DNA from: Polytrichum commune | Taxonomy: Eukaryota > Streptophyta > Polytrichopsida > Polytrichales > Polytrichaceae | Direction: 5' to 3' | Assembly: GCA_950295325.1 (NCBI GenBank) | Contig: OX485806.1 | Span: forward strand, 7,936,001-8,000,000 | DNA length: 64,000 nt | In this document: positions 36,258 to 47,510 of the stretch, one piece after another | Layout: the number at the start of each line of letters is the position of its first letter | Numbering within the stretch: position 1 is the first letter of the stretch | Position numbers and translations under genes: made by a program | The notes under the pieces: model-generated | Database searches by the model: none | Told to the model about the DNA's origin: nothing | What the model saw: the letters and a program-made list of their open reading frames with translations, nothing else

Positions 36258-39200
36258 GTAAGTAATCTTCATTTGCAGATGGCACGCAGTTTTTTTCTTT
36301 TTCTTTTTGTGTTGTGTCGTCCATTTCACTCAAACTTTAAATCCCTGCATACATCCAGAAGAGTATGATTCGAGAATTATGCTTATATGAAGTTCATACC
36401 GTAGTCGACATTGTGTTAATCTGGACACTGATACTCTTCGCGATTCTAATTCGTGTCCACTTCACGGTTGTACAATTAGCTGGTCGCCTGCAACAACGTA
36501 AGCAAGCTTCATTTGCAAATGACACAGATTTTTTTTTTCTTTTGTGTCGTCGAATTCACTCAAACTTTAAATCCCTGCACACATCTACAAGAGAATGATT
36601 CCAGAATTATTCTAGTACTAAATTCATGCCGGAGACGACATTGTGTTGATCTGGTGCTCTTCGTAAATCTTCGGGTCCAATTCAAGTTGTACAATTAGCT
36701 AGTCGCCTGCAACAGCGTAACCAATCTTTATTTGCAGATGACATTATTTAATTTTTAGTTTTTTTGTATCTACGATCACCCAAACTTTCAAGATGTGCAC
36801 ACATGATCCAGAATGATTGAAGTCGCACATGTAAGAGTGACAACGATTCTTACACTAAGTTCACGCTCGAGTTGATGTTGTCCTCATGGAACTTGGTCTG
36901 GTGCCCTTCATACTCCTTCGTGTCCACTTCAAGGTATACAGTGAGCTAGTCATGTTCGGCGCTAGTGTAGATGATCTGCACCATGTTGATGATGAATGTG
37001 GGTTAACTGATGATCTTGGGCGGTCATCGATCGATTGCAGAAGACTTAGCTCAAGTGGTACCTGCTGTGATATATATAGATTCCACATTGAGCATAGTAC
37101 CCATTTATCATGGGAACTTGAATCCATGCATTTTCGTCAGAAGTTGATCTCCTGGATACATTGGTACTCTTATCTGTTAAGAAGACTTATTCGTATATAA
37201 TTCTAGTCTACCTTCGGTTTGATATGAATGATCTCTTCAGAGAACAGAAAATCAGTACTGGTGAATCTTATAGACAGGATGTTCAGATAATTGGGAGCTA
37301 GAAAACTTTGAATGTGATTGAAGTTGAACCTGGGTGGGGGTCCAAAACCCAAACATTTAGGTGAGGAAGTAGACCCGGAGTATGAGGAATATTGTGGGTT
37401 GATCTGTCAGAAAGTTCCCTGTCGAATGGAATTATACAACCTCTTCAGATAAGGTAGACAACCCTTATTCGGTTACTTTTCTTAGTCGGACACCTATTTT
37501 AGAGTGGTGTGTGGTTAGGTGTGGCTCCAAGCAGGGATACCAAAAAGACTTGTTTTTGAAAGAGATTGGGCTGCATGCTCAAAATATGATAACCATTCTA
37601 GAATCTAGGCTTCATAGTCAACATAATTGGGGGACCTATATGACCACTTAATGAGCACAAGAATCTTCAATTTGGTATTGAATAAGGTATTCATATGAAC
37701 TCCAGAGATTAATATGAGGAAATTGGCTACGGCCTCAATTTGGATTTGTTAACCATCTTGTACAAATCGCATTTTCATATCCTAGGAGAAGTGGGATAGT
37801 CAGAGAAAGTTACCATCAAGACCCATCTACCTTATTTAAGGCCAACATTGTGACAATCAGCTGCTGTAGCAGTAGTAATGCGGCTGCAGGTGGGTATGGT
37901 TTAAGAGTTTAGTATACTTGGGTATAACAACCTAGTTACCCTAGCTCCCTTGTGCTGGTAATTTGAACTGGATTCCTCAACCGAGAGTGATCATCGACAG
38001 AATTTGCTGTCCCTTTAAAAGGTAGGGCTCAAGCTATGATCTCATGTAACTTGGAGCATGTGAGTATGCATAGTATGTTTCCTAATTTGGTTAGTTAATG
38101 CTGTGTCATAACTTCTGTGACGTATAACCTGTTGATTGATCCCTCGCCAACAAGCAACTTCGCACTTAAAGAAGAATCATCCAGTAGCATGTTTACATGA
38201 GAGTATACTAGATTTTTTAGTTTAATCCTATTTTTTCAGAGGCAAATGAAACAAGCTTTGTCTCACTGCCAAAAAAATATACAAGGCAGATGGACCTGAA
38301 AAAAGAGAGCGAGGAAACTCTCGTGGGTGCATCCGGTGGAACCACAAAAACATCAGCCCAATAAAAGAGAACATCCTAAGCATGATAAACTAAGCCAACA
38401 TTAGGTGCATGATTGTTCCACATATTCTTAGAGTTCGATCTATGATAGGAAAGGTGGTTGCTGCCCCACATAGTGTCGAACTTGACAAGGACATCATCAT
38501 AGATAGCCTCGGTCTTCCAATCTAGGAGAGCTTCATGCCACACACTTCTAGCAGATTATGCTACAATTAGCAAACCCAAGTTTTTCATGTGGTATTTAAA
38601 GAAAGCATATGACATCAGTGAGTGACATCCTACGGTTCCACTTTACAAGCTTGCAGAACTCCTTTCCGTGTTTTTGAATCTGCAATCCGCAGTTGTTATT
38701 AGTGCTCGTGTTAGGCACCTGACTTGAAGGTAACCAAAGGAAATATAAGGTTAGTTTTCCTATTTCCAAAGTTTAAGGTGTCTCTTCCTGCATGATAATA
38801 AGTATACAACCTTTCCAGTCCTAGAAATATAATAGTCTGCGCCAAGGGATAGACTAATATACAGTAATAATTCTAGACAAAGTAGATGATGAGAAATTGG
38901 TAACATAAGGCGATGTAGGTAGCAATATCAAGAAAATCTGAAGTTATAATCACTGATTCAAGTGCATCTCATCACTGGGGCTACCCACAAAGTGCTGAAA
39001 ACTTGAAAGAAAATGGACGTATAATTATGCAACTGCCTTCTTAGGGTCTAGTCCAATTGAAAAGAAGGCCTCTTACCCATTTACATATCTTGATATTTGA
39101 GATTAGGCAAAAAAATGTGTCACACCTCAAGGTTCTGTATATGGTTCCTTATATCATGTACTCTCTGCCTCTGCTGAGAAGTTCTGTACTTATGTCAGGG

Positions 39201-42200
39201 TAAACTGTGCACAGGGACTGAATGGAGGTTGTCATTCTTTCAGTGCCATCCTCTACAAAATCAATGAACTGATACATGGTGAAATCTCCACGTGTTCTGC
39301 AATTAGCATGCAGTCAACACTGACAATTTATATCAAGTCCCCCCAGTTCATTTGGATCTGAATAGCTGTAGAGATGATGTTTTATGAACTAAGGTAGAGG
39401 GGCCCTTTCCCGCTTGGGTCCTTAAACCGCTCACTAGACCTATCCAAACAAGAGGTACATTATAGCTTCCAACCTCAAATTTCTATGTAATCATGGTGTA
39501 CATTTTTGGGGTGAGTGGTTTTGGGTACCCCTATGAGTTCTCCTTCCAAAATTCATAACTAATTCAATATTAATCCAAAATTAATTATTCCAATTGGTCC
39601 AATTTCCAATGTACTTTGCACATCTTCCAAGATTGATTCCCCCTTAACAACTCCCCAATGAACATGCCAATCTGAAATTCGAGCGGGAAAGGGCCCCTCT
39701 ACCTTAGGTAAGGGATACAAGAGGCCTGCCATAGGTTTTAGTAGGCTCCCCCGACACACCGAGCTATGGTAGTTGGAAGGTAGGTACTGGGTGCCTTCTA
39801 CAACCGAGGGCATGATGACACGTATTCATTATTGGACATAATGGTCACGCCATGGTAGGGTCATCAATTATGAGTGATAATGTGCCTTGTATCCAATCAG
39901 GATTAGATATATCAACAAATATCACTTGACTTGACCAATGCAACATGGGTTAGAAGACTCTCTCAAATTACCCCGTTGTCAACATTTTGAGAGATTGGTT
40001 ATTAGTCTAACTTGTGGCTCAAACCAAGGACCTCAAAAACAACTACTATTGGTAAATCTGGTCTTTACATATTTTGGTCTTTGTTAGGGCCTCTTCTTAT
40101 GGTTTCCCGCCCAAGTCCAGCTTGAGGCCACTGAAAAGTCCGATGAGATATCATGCTTTTATCGGTGGAAAGTCACGATTTGATTGACAAAGTCCAAAAA
40201 CAAACATAATATCACCTGAGTTACCAGTTCTTCCATGTGTCCATGCATGAAAGGATATGCTCAAACTGATATTGATATAGTGGGATTGTCTCAGCAGAAA
40301 TAGACCAAGGAAAAGAGGGGGTGCCAAGAGACTGCGAGAGCCAAGATATGCTATCAAAACCCGCACTGAAGTGGACGTCATGGATGATGGCTTCAAATGG
40401 CGCAAATATGGTCAGAAAGCTGTGAAGAACAGCCCTCACCCAAGGTACCATAATCTCTCTCCTTTTTCTTTTTCTTTAGAGGCAAATCAAGCAAATTAGG
40501 ATACCACAACCTCGTCCCTAGTCCTACTGACCAAGGATATCTTAATAGAACTTGAGAATGCTCTATTAGTTCTGAGACTTATACCTCATAGCCTCGATCT
40601 CCAAAAATACAAGTTCCAGTATTTAAAGCTGACTTGGACGAACCTTCCACTCCCGCTCCACTCACTTCACTACTCTGGTTCTTTATTGCAAATCTAGTTG
40701 TGTCCTTCAGGATCTGAAAATTTTAAACTTACTGAAGAAAGGTGGTAGTCATTAGAGCAGCCTGCAGGAGATTTAATTAATTACTTAGTCCTAGTCCTAC
40801 TGATCAAGGTTATAATAAATTATAATATAGCTTAATAGACCACCTTGGAGTATACCTATCTGAGACTTATACCTCATAGCCTCGATCTCCATAATTATAA
40901 GTTCTAGTACTTAAAGTTGACTTGGACGGACGTTCCACATTGATACACTTATTTCTTATTACAGTACTTGCTGTTTCCATCACTATCTGAAACCATTGGC
41001 ATACTGAAGAAATATAGTAAGTAGTGCAGGAAGTATAACTACTTACCTAGCCATGATGTTTATGAAATTTGCATAAAAGATCGTACTTGAACCAGTTCTC
41101 AAATGTCATTGCCTCATTTTCTTACTTCGCCCATGATATCCAGAAATTAGCAATAAATGTACCCTTCGAGAATCGAGGGTACTGTTCACGTAGTCACGAC
41201 CAAATTGCAGTGCAGCAGTGAAGTGCAGTGCAGTGCAGTGCAGGGCGTGGCCTGAACTTGCACATCGTAATGTAGACAATCAATGGTCATCATGATTTAT
41301 GAGAGTTTAGATGACCTATACATTGATAGTCCTTTCTTAACCAGCCAACTACCAGTCTGAGGTAACGTGGACAAGGAAGCTGGTACAAACAAAACAGATC
41401 AGTGAGTTGATGTGGCTGGGATATATACTAATAGTTCCTAAACTCTAGGTTATGTTCCCTTAATTGTGCGCAAATCTATCCATTTCAGCCATTTTGATTA
41501 CAATCAGACTGTACAGCTATCATCTTAATTTTGACTATCTCCCTTAATTTTGATTACAATCAGATGTAAAGCTATCATCTGTGAATTTACAAATATATAA
41601 TATATAATATTATATATTTATATCCCTGGAAAGTCAGGAGTTAATGCAACAAGATATACACCTTTCTGACAATGGCGATCATAGCTTCATGACCTTGAAC
41701 ACCATTTCCAAGCACCAGACATCCTAAAAACTCATGATGGATTCAGAGACCTGATAAGTGGGATCCAAGATTTCCTGGATCAGGGTGTACTACACTTCAT
41801 GACATGATGGGTATTTTGGGTTTTTATATTCCGGTGATATCAAGAATCCTTAGTTGGGTCATTTGTGGAGGTCTTGTGTTATTGAAGTCTCCGAGAGGTA
41901 CAAGCGCTCAAAGAAAGGTGCCTTCCCATCTTCCTCACGCTTGTTTGCACAAGTCCATTTTAGACCTGTCAGAGCTTTCAAAGTGAGAGCTTAAACTTTT
42001 ATTGGGACTAAATGCTTTGATGGGTCCTAGGACCCATATGGAATGATTACAACAACTTCCTGGTCGAAAACCTAAGCTACTCCACGAAGGTTGCTCAAGA
42101 CTGTTTGAAAGTTTGAGTGGAAACAGGGTCTTGTTTCTATTGAGCCCCCTCAATTGTTCATGCGAGTGTGTTCTTTGACATGGTTTTCAACTTGCAGAAA

Positions 42201-43266
42201 CTATTACAGGTGCACCACCCCCCAATGTCCAGTCAGGAAAAGAGTGGAGCGGTCCAACGAAGACTCGACCTTGGTGATCACCACCTATGAAGGCACCCAC
42301 ACACACCAAACCCCAGGTTTCCATCGGTCCGCCTCGTCTGCGTATTTCGGAGATAGGCCCATGTTTTTGAACCCTGGCCAGATGAGCCCACTAGGCCCCG
42401 GCTCCCCCTTCCTCCCCCTCCCCCCAGGCTTCGACTTCACCCCCCAACAAGCAGCTGCCCTCCGGGCTGGCCAGAACCCCCAGAGTCTCAACCAACCCAT
42501 GAGCTTCCAAGGGTTATCCCCCCAGCAGATCCAGAGTGCCCAAGCTAGGTTGGGGTTCCAGCAAGACATGAGCATGCTTCGAGCCCACCAATACTTGGGG
42601 CTCCAGGATCATCCTGGTACACCCGGACCAGTGAAACTAGAGCCATTCCAATTCACCACCCAACAAAATCTTCAACAACTCAGGGGGGGCCATGGGCCTA
42701 CAAACTCGCCTGGCCTATTATCCCCTAACTTCCCAGGGACTAGGCAATTCCAAGGAGCTGGCAGTGGTCGGGACTCCCCTACAGGTGCGTCAGGGTCATC
42801 ACAACTACTAGAGGCAGGTGGGTCGGCTATGAGGAGATCCTCGCCTAGCCAGCCTCAAGGCTCCCCTCAAGCATTCACAACCTTGGATCAATTCAGCAAC
42901 TTACCCCCCACCATGATGAGCTCTAGAACGTCAGCAAGCTCGCCCAGATCACATCCGCATGTTGCTGATACCGACACTAGAATCTCAGATCATACTTTGT
43001 TAGGCACATTCATGCCGGGCAGTAGCACCTCAACCGGCACTTTTGGTAGAGATCCAGGGGGGTTGATGAGCAGTCAGCAAGAGCAAATGGAACAGATTCG
43101 AGTTGGCCATCAGGTGCCATTGCAACCACCAGTCGGGGGGGATAGGCCAAGGGGATCAACTTCTACTTCCTCCCGGGAAGCCTTGCAAGATCAACAACTT
43201 CAAGCAGATCATGAAGGGTTGTTGCAAGATATGGTGAGGCCCGGCACTGGCGGTCCCGGCACCTAA
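34795..43266 (+). CDS. WRKY transcription factor, group IIc-like, three exons
   Basis: Coding exons are 34795-36257, 40298-40444 and 42198-43266, with GT-AG introns of 4040 and 1753 bp. They join in frame to 893 codons including the stop (892 residues). WRKY proteins bind W-box DNA in the nucleus and control defence, stress and development. The DNA-binding domain spans about residues 502-575: [20 protein letters not shown], then WRKYGQK (522-528). Zinc ligands are C542, C547, H571 and H573 in a CX4CX23HXH pattern. The second intron splits the Arg codon (residue 537) after VKNSPHP, the classical R-type position. KKRK (451-454) and RPRKRGG (490-496) are likely nuclear signals. A single domain with this zinc pattern and [13 protein letters not shown] fits group IIc. 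Most relatives have roughly 150-450 residues, so the long low-complexity flanks are unusual. Start chosen as the first ATG of the long open frame. Confidence 0.93.
36250..36960. repeat. Tandem triplication containing the exon 1 splice donor
   Basis: Three head-to-tail units start at the exon 1/intron 1 boundary. The donor-like words are GTAAGT at 36258 (used), GTAAGC at 36498 and GTAACC at 36717, so spacings are 240 and 219 bp. Each is followed by AAT(C/T)TT(C/T)ATTTGCAG-like text, a T-rich run, CACTCAAACTTTAAATCCCT (degenerate in the third) and a block ending CAATTAGCT(G/A)GTCGCCTGCA before the next donor. The third unit is the most diverged and fades near 36960. Confidence 0.85.
36961..38230. 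other. WRKY intron 1, central part
   Basis: Non-coding. Contains repeat E copy 5 (about 37475-37760): AAAGAGATTGGGCTGCATGC, then CATAATTGGGGGACCTATAT and GAATCTTCAATTTGG. No alternative exon with both splice sites and WRKY-like coding was found. Confidence 0.6.
37475..37760 (+). repeat. Dispersed repeat E, copy 5 (WRKY intron 1)
   Basis: Matches copies 1 and 6 at the AGAGATTGG block, the AACATAATTGGG(A/G)G(A/G) block and the GAATCTTC block. Confidence 0.55.
38231..38700 (-). mobile_element. LINE 3' fragment in WRKY intron 1, antisense
   Basis: On - the sequence ends in an A-run preceded by a plant LINE-like tail (GGCAGTGAGACAAAGCTTGT, then TTCATTTGCCTC). The same tail is found at 43287-43500. 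Upstream on -, one frame stays open with protein-like text: [20 protein letters not shown], then [21 protein letters not shown] read this as the 5'-truncated 3' end of a non-LTR element. Family assignment is inference. Confidence 0.6.
38701..39391. other. WRKY intron 1, 3' part
   Basis: Non-coding and mostly unique; no exon signal. Confidence 0.5.
39392..39704. mobile_element. MITE, family C, in WRKY intron 1 (TA target site)
   Basis: The left end reads AGGTAGAGGGGCCCTTTCCC, and the reverse complement of the right end is the same over those 20 bases, continuing GCT(T/C)G. TA flanks both sides (39390-39391 and 39705-39706). It is 313 bp and non-coding. The AGGTAGA start is shared with family D, suggesting the same transposase group. 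Confidence 0.9.
40298..40444 (+). CDS. WRKY gene exon 2 (residues 488-537)
   Basis: Acceptor CAG at 40295-40297; donor AG|GTACC at 40445. The first base completes the codon split at the end of exon 1. It encodes a basic stretch ([12 protein letters not shown]), then [36 protein letters not shown] and the first two bases of Arg 537. This carries the beta strand that enters the DNA major groove. Confidence 0.93.
40445..42197. repeat. WRKY intron 2, with an internal tandem duplication
   Basis: A block at about 40515-40745 recurs at about 40790-41020: CTGAGACTTATACCTCATAG at 40572 and 40860, 288 bp apart, followed in both by CCTCGATCTCCA and, later, GACTTGGACG. A (GCAGT)n microsatellite lies near 41210-41244. 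A small duplicated unit containing TTTTGATTACAATCAGA occurs near 41490-41580. No coding sequence. Confidence 0.75.
42198..43266 (+). CDS. WRKY gene exon 3 (residues 537-892)
   Basis: Acceptor CAG at 42195-42197. It completes Arg 537 and encodes [20 protein letters not shown], then the TTYEGTHTH zinc-finger end. It then runs about 315 residues of Pro/Gln/Ser/Gly-rich sequence (for example [20 protein letters not shown] and [13 protein letters not shown]) to TAA at 43264-43266. No second domain is visible; the tail could be an activation region, which is inference from composition. Confidence 0.92.
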
Positions 43267-43286
43267 CTAACTTGTCAGTGTTGTAC

Positions 43287-43500
43287 TTTTTTTTTTTTTT
43301 TGGAGACAAATGAAAGGTTTTATTTCATTGCCGAAAAACATACAAGGCCGCCGGGACCTGAAACAGAGAGCCACCTTGTTAGTGTAGTAGTAGCTAGCAT
43401 GCTGCCAGACTCCCAACCATTTTTGGTTCAAGCATTCAAAATCATCCATGACATGCACATTGCATTTGTCATTAGACTCGTGTATCATATCCATCAGTCA
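43287..43500 (-). mobile_element. LINE 3' tail just past the WRKY stop, antisense
   Basis: A run of 15 T begins 21 bases after the stop codon, followed by GGAGACAAATGAAAGGTTTT, ATTTCATTGCCGAAAA and ACATACAAGGCC. The same order occurs at 38231-38330. The element is inserted in or next to the WRKY 3' UTR. Confidence 0.6.
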
Positions 43501-45272
43501 GGCTGTGACATTAATCTACTTGTCTTCTTCTTTTTTCCATGAGGTTCACTTTGACTCACTCATCTAGTAACTTGTCCACACTCTACTGTTCACTTTGACT
43601 ACCAACCTTCAAGTCTCCAAAAATATTTGATGAATCAGCTGGAAAATGTATCTCAATTGACAAGATTGCACACATGAATGATGAACCACTACCTTAGAGC
43701 AGCGCCTTTAGTCATTTTCTCAATAGTTTGCTTTCAAAGTTGTGGGCTAATGCTAACTCTCACATAAAGTCTATATGTATCATATATCTTTTATTTTTCA
43801 CCATTTATTAAGAGACGACCTTCTGAAGTTCTGACTATCAATTCTTGAGGTTCGCAAAGAGTGTCCGCCACATCAATGTTCTTGTATCCAAGATATTGTG
43901 TACCGGAAAATAGGTCTGTTGTCACATTTTTGTCAACTTGCGGTTAGCATACTCCTTGCTAATATTTTTCTACAACAAACAAGAACTTGGTGGAAAAATA
44001 AGGGTTTCAAGTTCGTGCATAAGTTGGGGTATTGAGTTGTCCATGGTGGACACGTCTATTGACTATTGGGCGGTGGATCGTCGATGCTAACCATGTCTAG
44101 TGGCAAGTGGCCAGATTGTTTGATCCAACTCCATTCTCGACAAGCTAGTCTCAAATTGGCCATTGTGATTGTGCAACTTCAACATTTATCTTTACACATT
44201 CACTGCGATGAGTAGTGTAGTGTCAATGCAAAATTATGATGCATTGCATCCCCTAAATTATGTCAATGGAGTATATTAAGGTAGATGCACCTATATTTTT
44301 TGTGATGATCCCTATTTTGGGGGTTATTATGGACACACAACATATGTTATCTTCTTTTTATAAACATATAAATAAGTAACCAAGGGAGGGATAGCATGAT
44401 CTATGTGCACATGTGGCACGTCCATTATGTAGCCCATTGTGTTTGAGATAAGCGTGTGGAGGCTCTAATATAGCTATGACCATGTGCTTGTCAAATTTGC
44501 ACTATCACGAAGTACACCTATATAGGGTATTGATATAAGCATGTGTGGGATGTCACTTGTGGCCCCACATTCTCACATGCATGTGGTTTAAACAAGATCA
44601 TTTAAATAAGTAGCTCAAGGAGCACCTTATCCCCCAAAAATGACTTATATGGCTTACAAGGTACACGTCAAATGGATGAGTTTTGACCACAATATGACCA
44701 CAATAGGTTTTGAAATATTTTAGAATTAGAATTTCCACAAGAAATTGAGGTATGATTCAAACATTGACAGTGATGGGGATACAATCACAACTCTCTAGTT
44801 ACTAACCTCTATAACTTAGCTAAAAATTAAGGTAGTGGGGTTTAGAACCCAAGAGCTCATGGCCCCAAAAGGCCTCCTTGGTGAACGAACCAGTTATTTT
44901 CTAAGTTGCTTTCATGACAAGAATATGAGGAAAATATTACTCTTAGAATAAGAAAAATCCTCAATGAAACCAAATCAACCTACCCAAAAATAATCCCACG
45001 GGTTGAGAACAAAAATGAAAAGAAGAGTTGGAAACAAGAAAGATGGGACACAAAAGTTGAGGAAAGTCATGCCTCATGCACATCAAAGCTCCTCAATTAG
45101 CCAACCCTCATTCATTTCCATGACCCAAGTAATGTGAGGGGTCTCCATCATGATGGCCTTGGTGACATTTAAGGTTAAGACAAACTAGCAATCATTATAC
45201 ACTTGATCATCATATTTTGTTCAAAAACTTGAATATCCTCGTGCTACAAATGTTATTTCTATAGTAGGTTAC
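43501..45272. other. Intergenic DNA, nothing recognised
   Basis: AT-rich with short frames only. Confidence 0.4.
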
Positions 45273-45274
45273 TA

Positions 45275-45674
45275 GAGTAGAGGCGCCCATAACCGATCAC
45301 TTAAGAGAATTTGCACCAAATTTGGAGAAGTACAAGGGGGTGCAATCTTTTCCCAGATAGGAATATAGAAATCAAGAGGATTGCAAAATTTTCAGTGATT
45401 TTATTCCTTAAATTGAAATTATTCTGAAGTTTTGAGCCAAAAGTTGCCCCACACATATTACCAATGTCTAGAGTCTGCCATAACCGCTCATTTTAAGTAC
45501 TCATTCCTCCTCACTTTAGCACTCAAAACCAAGGAATGTGTCATGGCATTATTGGCTCGAGCCCAATCAAAGTCCAGTCTCAGTTTGATCGGAATTTCAA
45601 TCCCAGCTTGATTGAAATTGCAATACCCTATAGATTGCCAATGGGGCCCTGATTGGGAATAGGCGCCTCTACTA
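45275..45674. mobile_element. MITE, family B copy 1 (TA target site)
   Basis: Left end GAGTAGAGGCGCCCATAACC; the reverse complement of the right end starts TAGTAGAGGCGCCTATTCCC. TA flanks at 45273-45274 and 45675-45676. It is 400 bp, non-coding, and inverted relative to copy 2 at 59430-59776. Confidence 0.9.
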
Positions 45675-45676
45675 TA

Positions 45677-47188
45677 CATAAGATTCAAAGGTTTTCCGTG
45701 AAAGAAAAGGTCATATTGATTCACCTCACTTGCAACATTGGTGATAAGGGTTGTGGATGAAATAAGGGAACACTTAGTAGGATAATAGTAATCAATATAT
45801 CCTCTTCAAACAAACGTAGTCAAGATTAACAACGTTAACCTATATCATAGCAAATTATAAGAATCCATGTATACTCGACTCACAAAGAAATTGTGGGGAG
45901 CAAGCACGGTCAAGTATACGGAGAAAGTGCTTTGGCATACTAAAACCATAATTTTTTGGGTCGAATAGCTAAAAGTCCATGTCACCCTCTATTATTGTGT
46001 TAGGTACTCAAATATAGAATATCAAGATGAGATCTTCAATACTTATCACTAAAATAACTACTCAAAAGATAATGACTATATTTGGTTTCGGACATAGCTT
46101 TTGTGACCTTAAATATTTTGAAGTTGGATATTTTTTCATAGTCCTTGATTCCATCATAAACTTGAGGGTATCATTAATTATTTTTTGTAGGAATTAATCA
46201 ATTTTATGTAATTTTATCATTTTTTTATTTTATTTTTTTACAATTACTTGTTCAATATACCTACTTGCACACTACTTGCATTGTCTTCTAAAATATGTAG
46301 ACTTTTCTTGAAAATGTTTTTTTGTCAACATTGCTTGGCTTTGTAGATCAATGTTTTTTTCAAATTTTTATGATTTTTTCCTTCACAAAATTCAAAGTTA
46401 GCATATAATTTTGAATCACTTTCACTTAAACATACAAAGTAATGGAGTTGTGTACTTGACCGTGCTTGCCCTGTGACCAAATCCAAATTCTCTAAGTAAA
46501 GTTGATTTTCGTGTATATATGTATAGTATGTGATAAACATGCCAACCAAATTATGATTGTAGACCTAGGGGGTCAAGTTCTCATAGCTCGTATGGTCCCA
46601 TGTAAGCATAACTATTGTATTTGGCGTATATTTATATACAAATGGGGTTTGCGTTTCATAACGTCTACGTATTCTCATCTCAAAGTCCAAGGCAATGGAC
46701 TTCCATCTTTGTGAAATGGAATCTATTTATGTGGCTTTAAGAATATCACTTGGTGTAGGACGGCCCCTTATTTAAGGGCTCTTATTTTTATCATGACTAA
46801 AATTTGGACTAATAGGTTGTTGACTTTGTATCTATATGTTTAGCTCTCTGCAACTAACATGCCTCAAGTCTTAATAAGGGTGGCCATGAGCACTTCCAGT
46901 CCCACCTACCAACACAAGGGACTTCATAACATGCCTTTGTGACACTTTCATATGCCTCTTTTGTTTATCCTCTTGAGGCTCTTGGTGGTTGTGGCTCTCA
47001 GCTTGTAGAAAATGTGTTTGTAACTCTTGGTTTGTGTGAGAGTTGTTTGTGGCTATTGGTACAATTCTTAATAATTGTGGTCCTTCATTTGCATTCTTGG
47101 AGCTTTTGTATTTAGTTTTAGTACCTTAGTGATCTTTTTTAATTTAGTAGCTTAGTATCATTCTTAAATCTCTCAGTCTCCAAGTTTT
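45677..47188. other. Intergenic DNA, nothing recognised
   Basis: AT-rich; the short open frames lack domains. Confidence 0.4.
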
Positions 47189-47510
47189 GAATCATTATTG
47201 GATCTCTCTAGATCTTTCATCTCTCTCATATCCCTCTTGAATTTTCAATCTAACTATTAGTTTTCTATACTTAGAATCATTATTGGATCTCTCATGGTCT
47301 CCTAGCTTTGAATCATTATAAGATATCTCTTTGTTTTAATCTCCCTCTTAGATCTCTTTAAGTTTTAGATTTATCTCTTAGTTTCCTCACTTTGAATCAT
47401 TATTGGATTTTTAGCCTCCTTACTTTGAAGCATTATTGGAGTTTTCTTAGTTTTCTTCACTTGGGATCAAAATTGGATTTCTCTTAGTCTCTCTACTTTC
47501 TCTGGTGATA
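47189..47510. repeat. Degenerate pyrimidine-rich repeat of about 36 bp
   Basis: The word GAATCATTATTGGAT or a close variant starts near 47189, 47274, 47310, 47394, 47427 and 47463. Spacings are 85, 36, 84, 33 and 36, separated by CTCTCTTAGTCTCC-like text. Confidence 0.65.

Noticed and set aside
36365-37200. Open frames inside WRKY intron 1
   Set aside because: They lie partly in the tandem triplication and encode no WRKY-like or other recognisable sequence.
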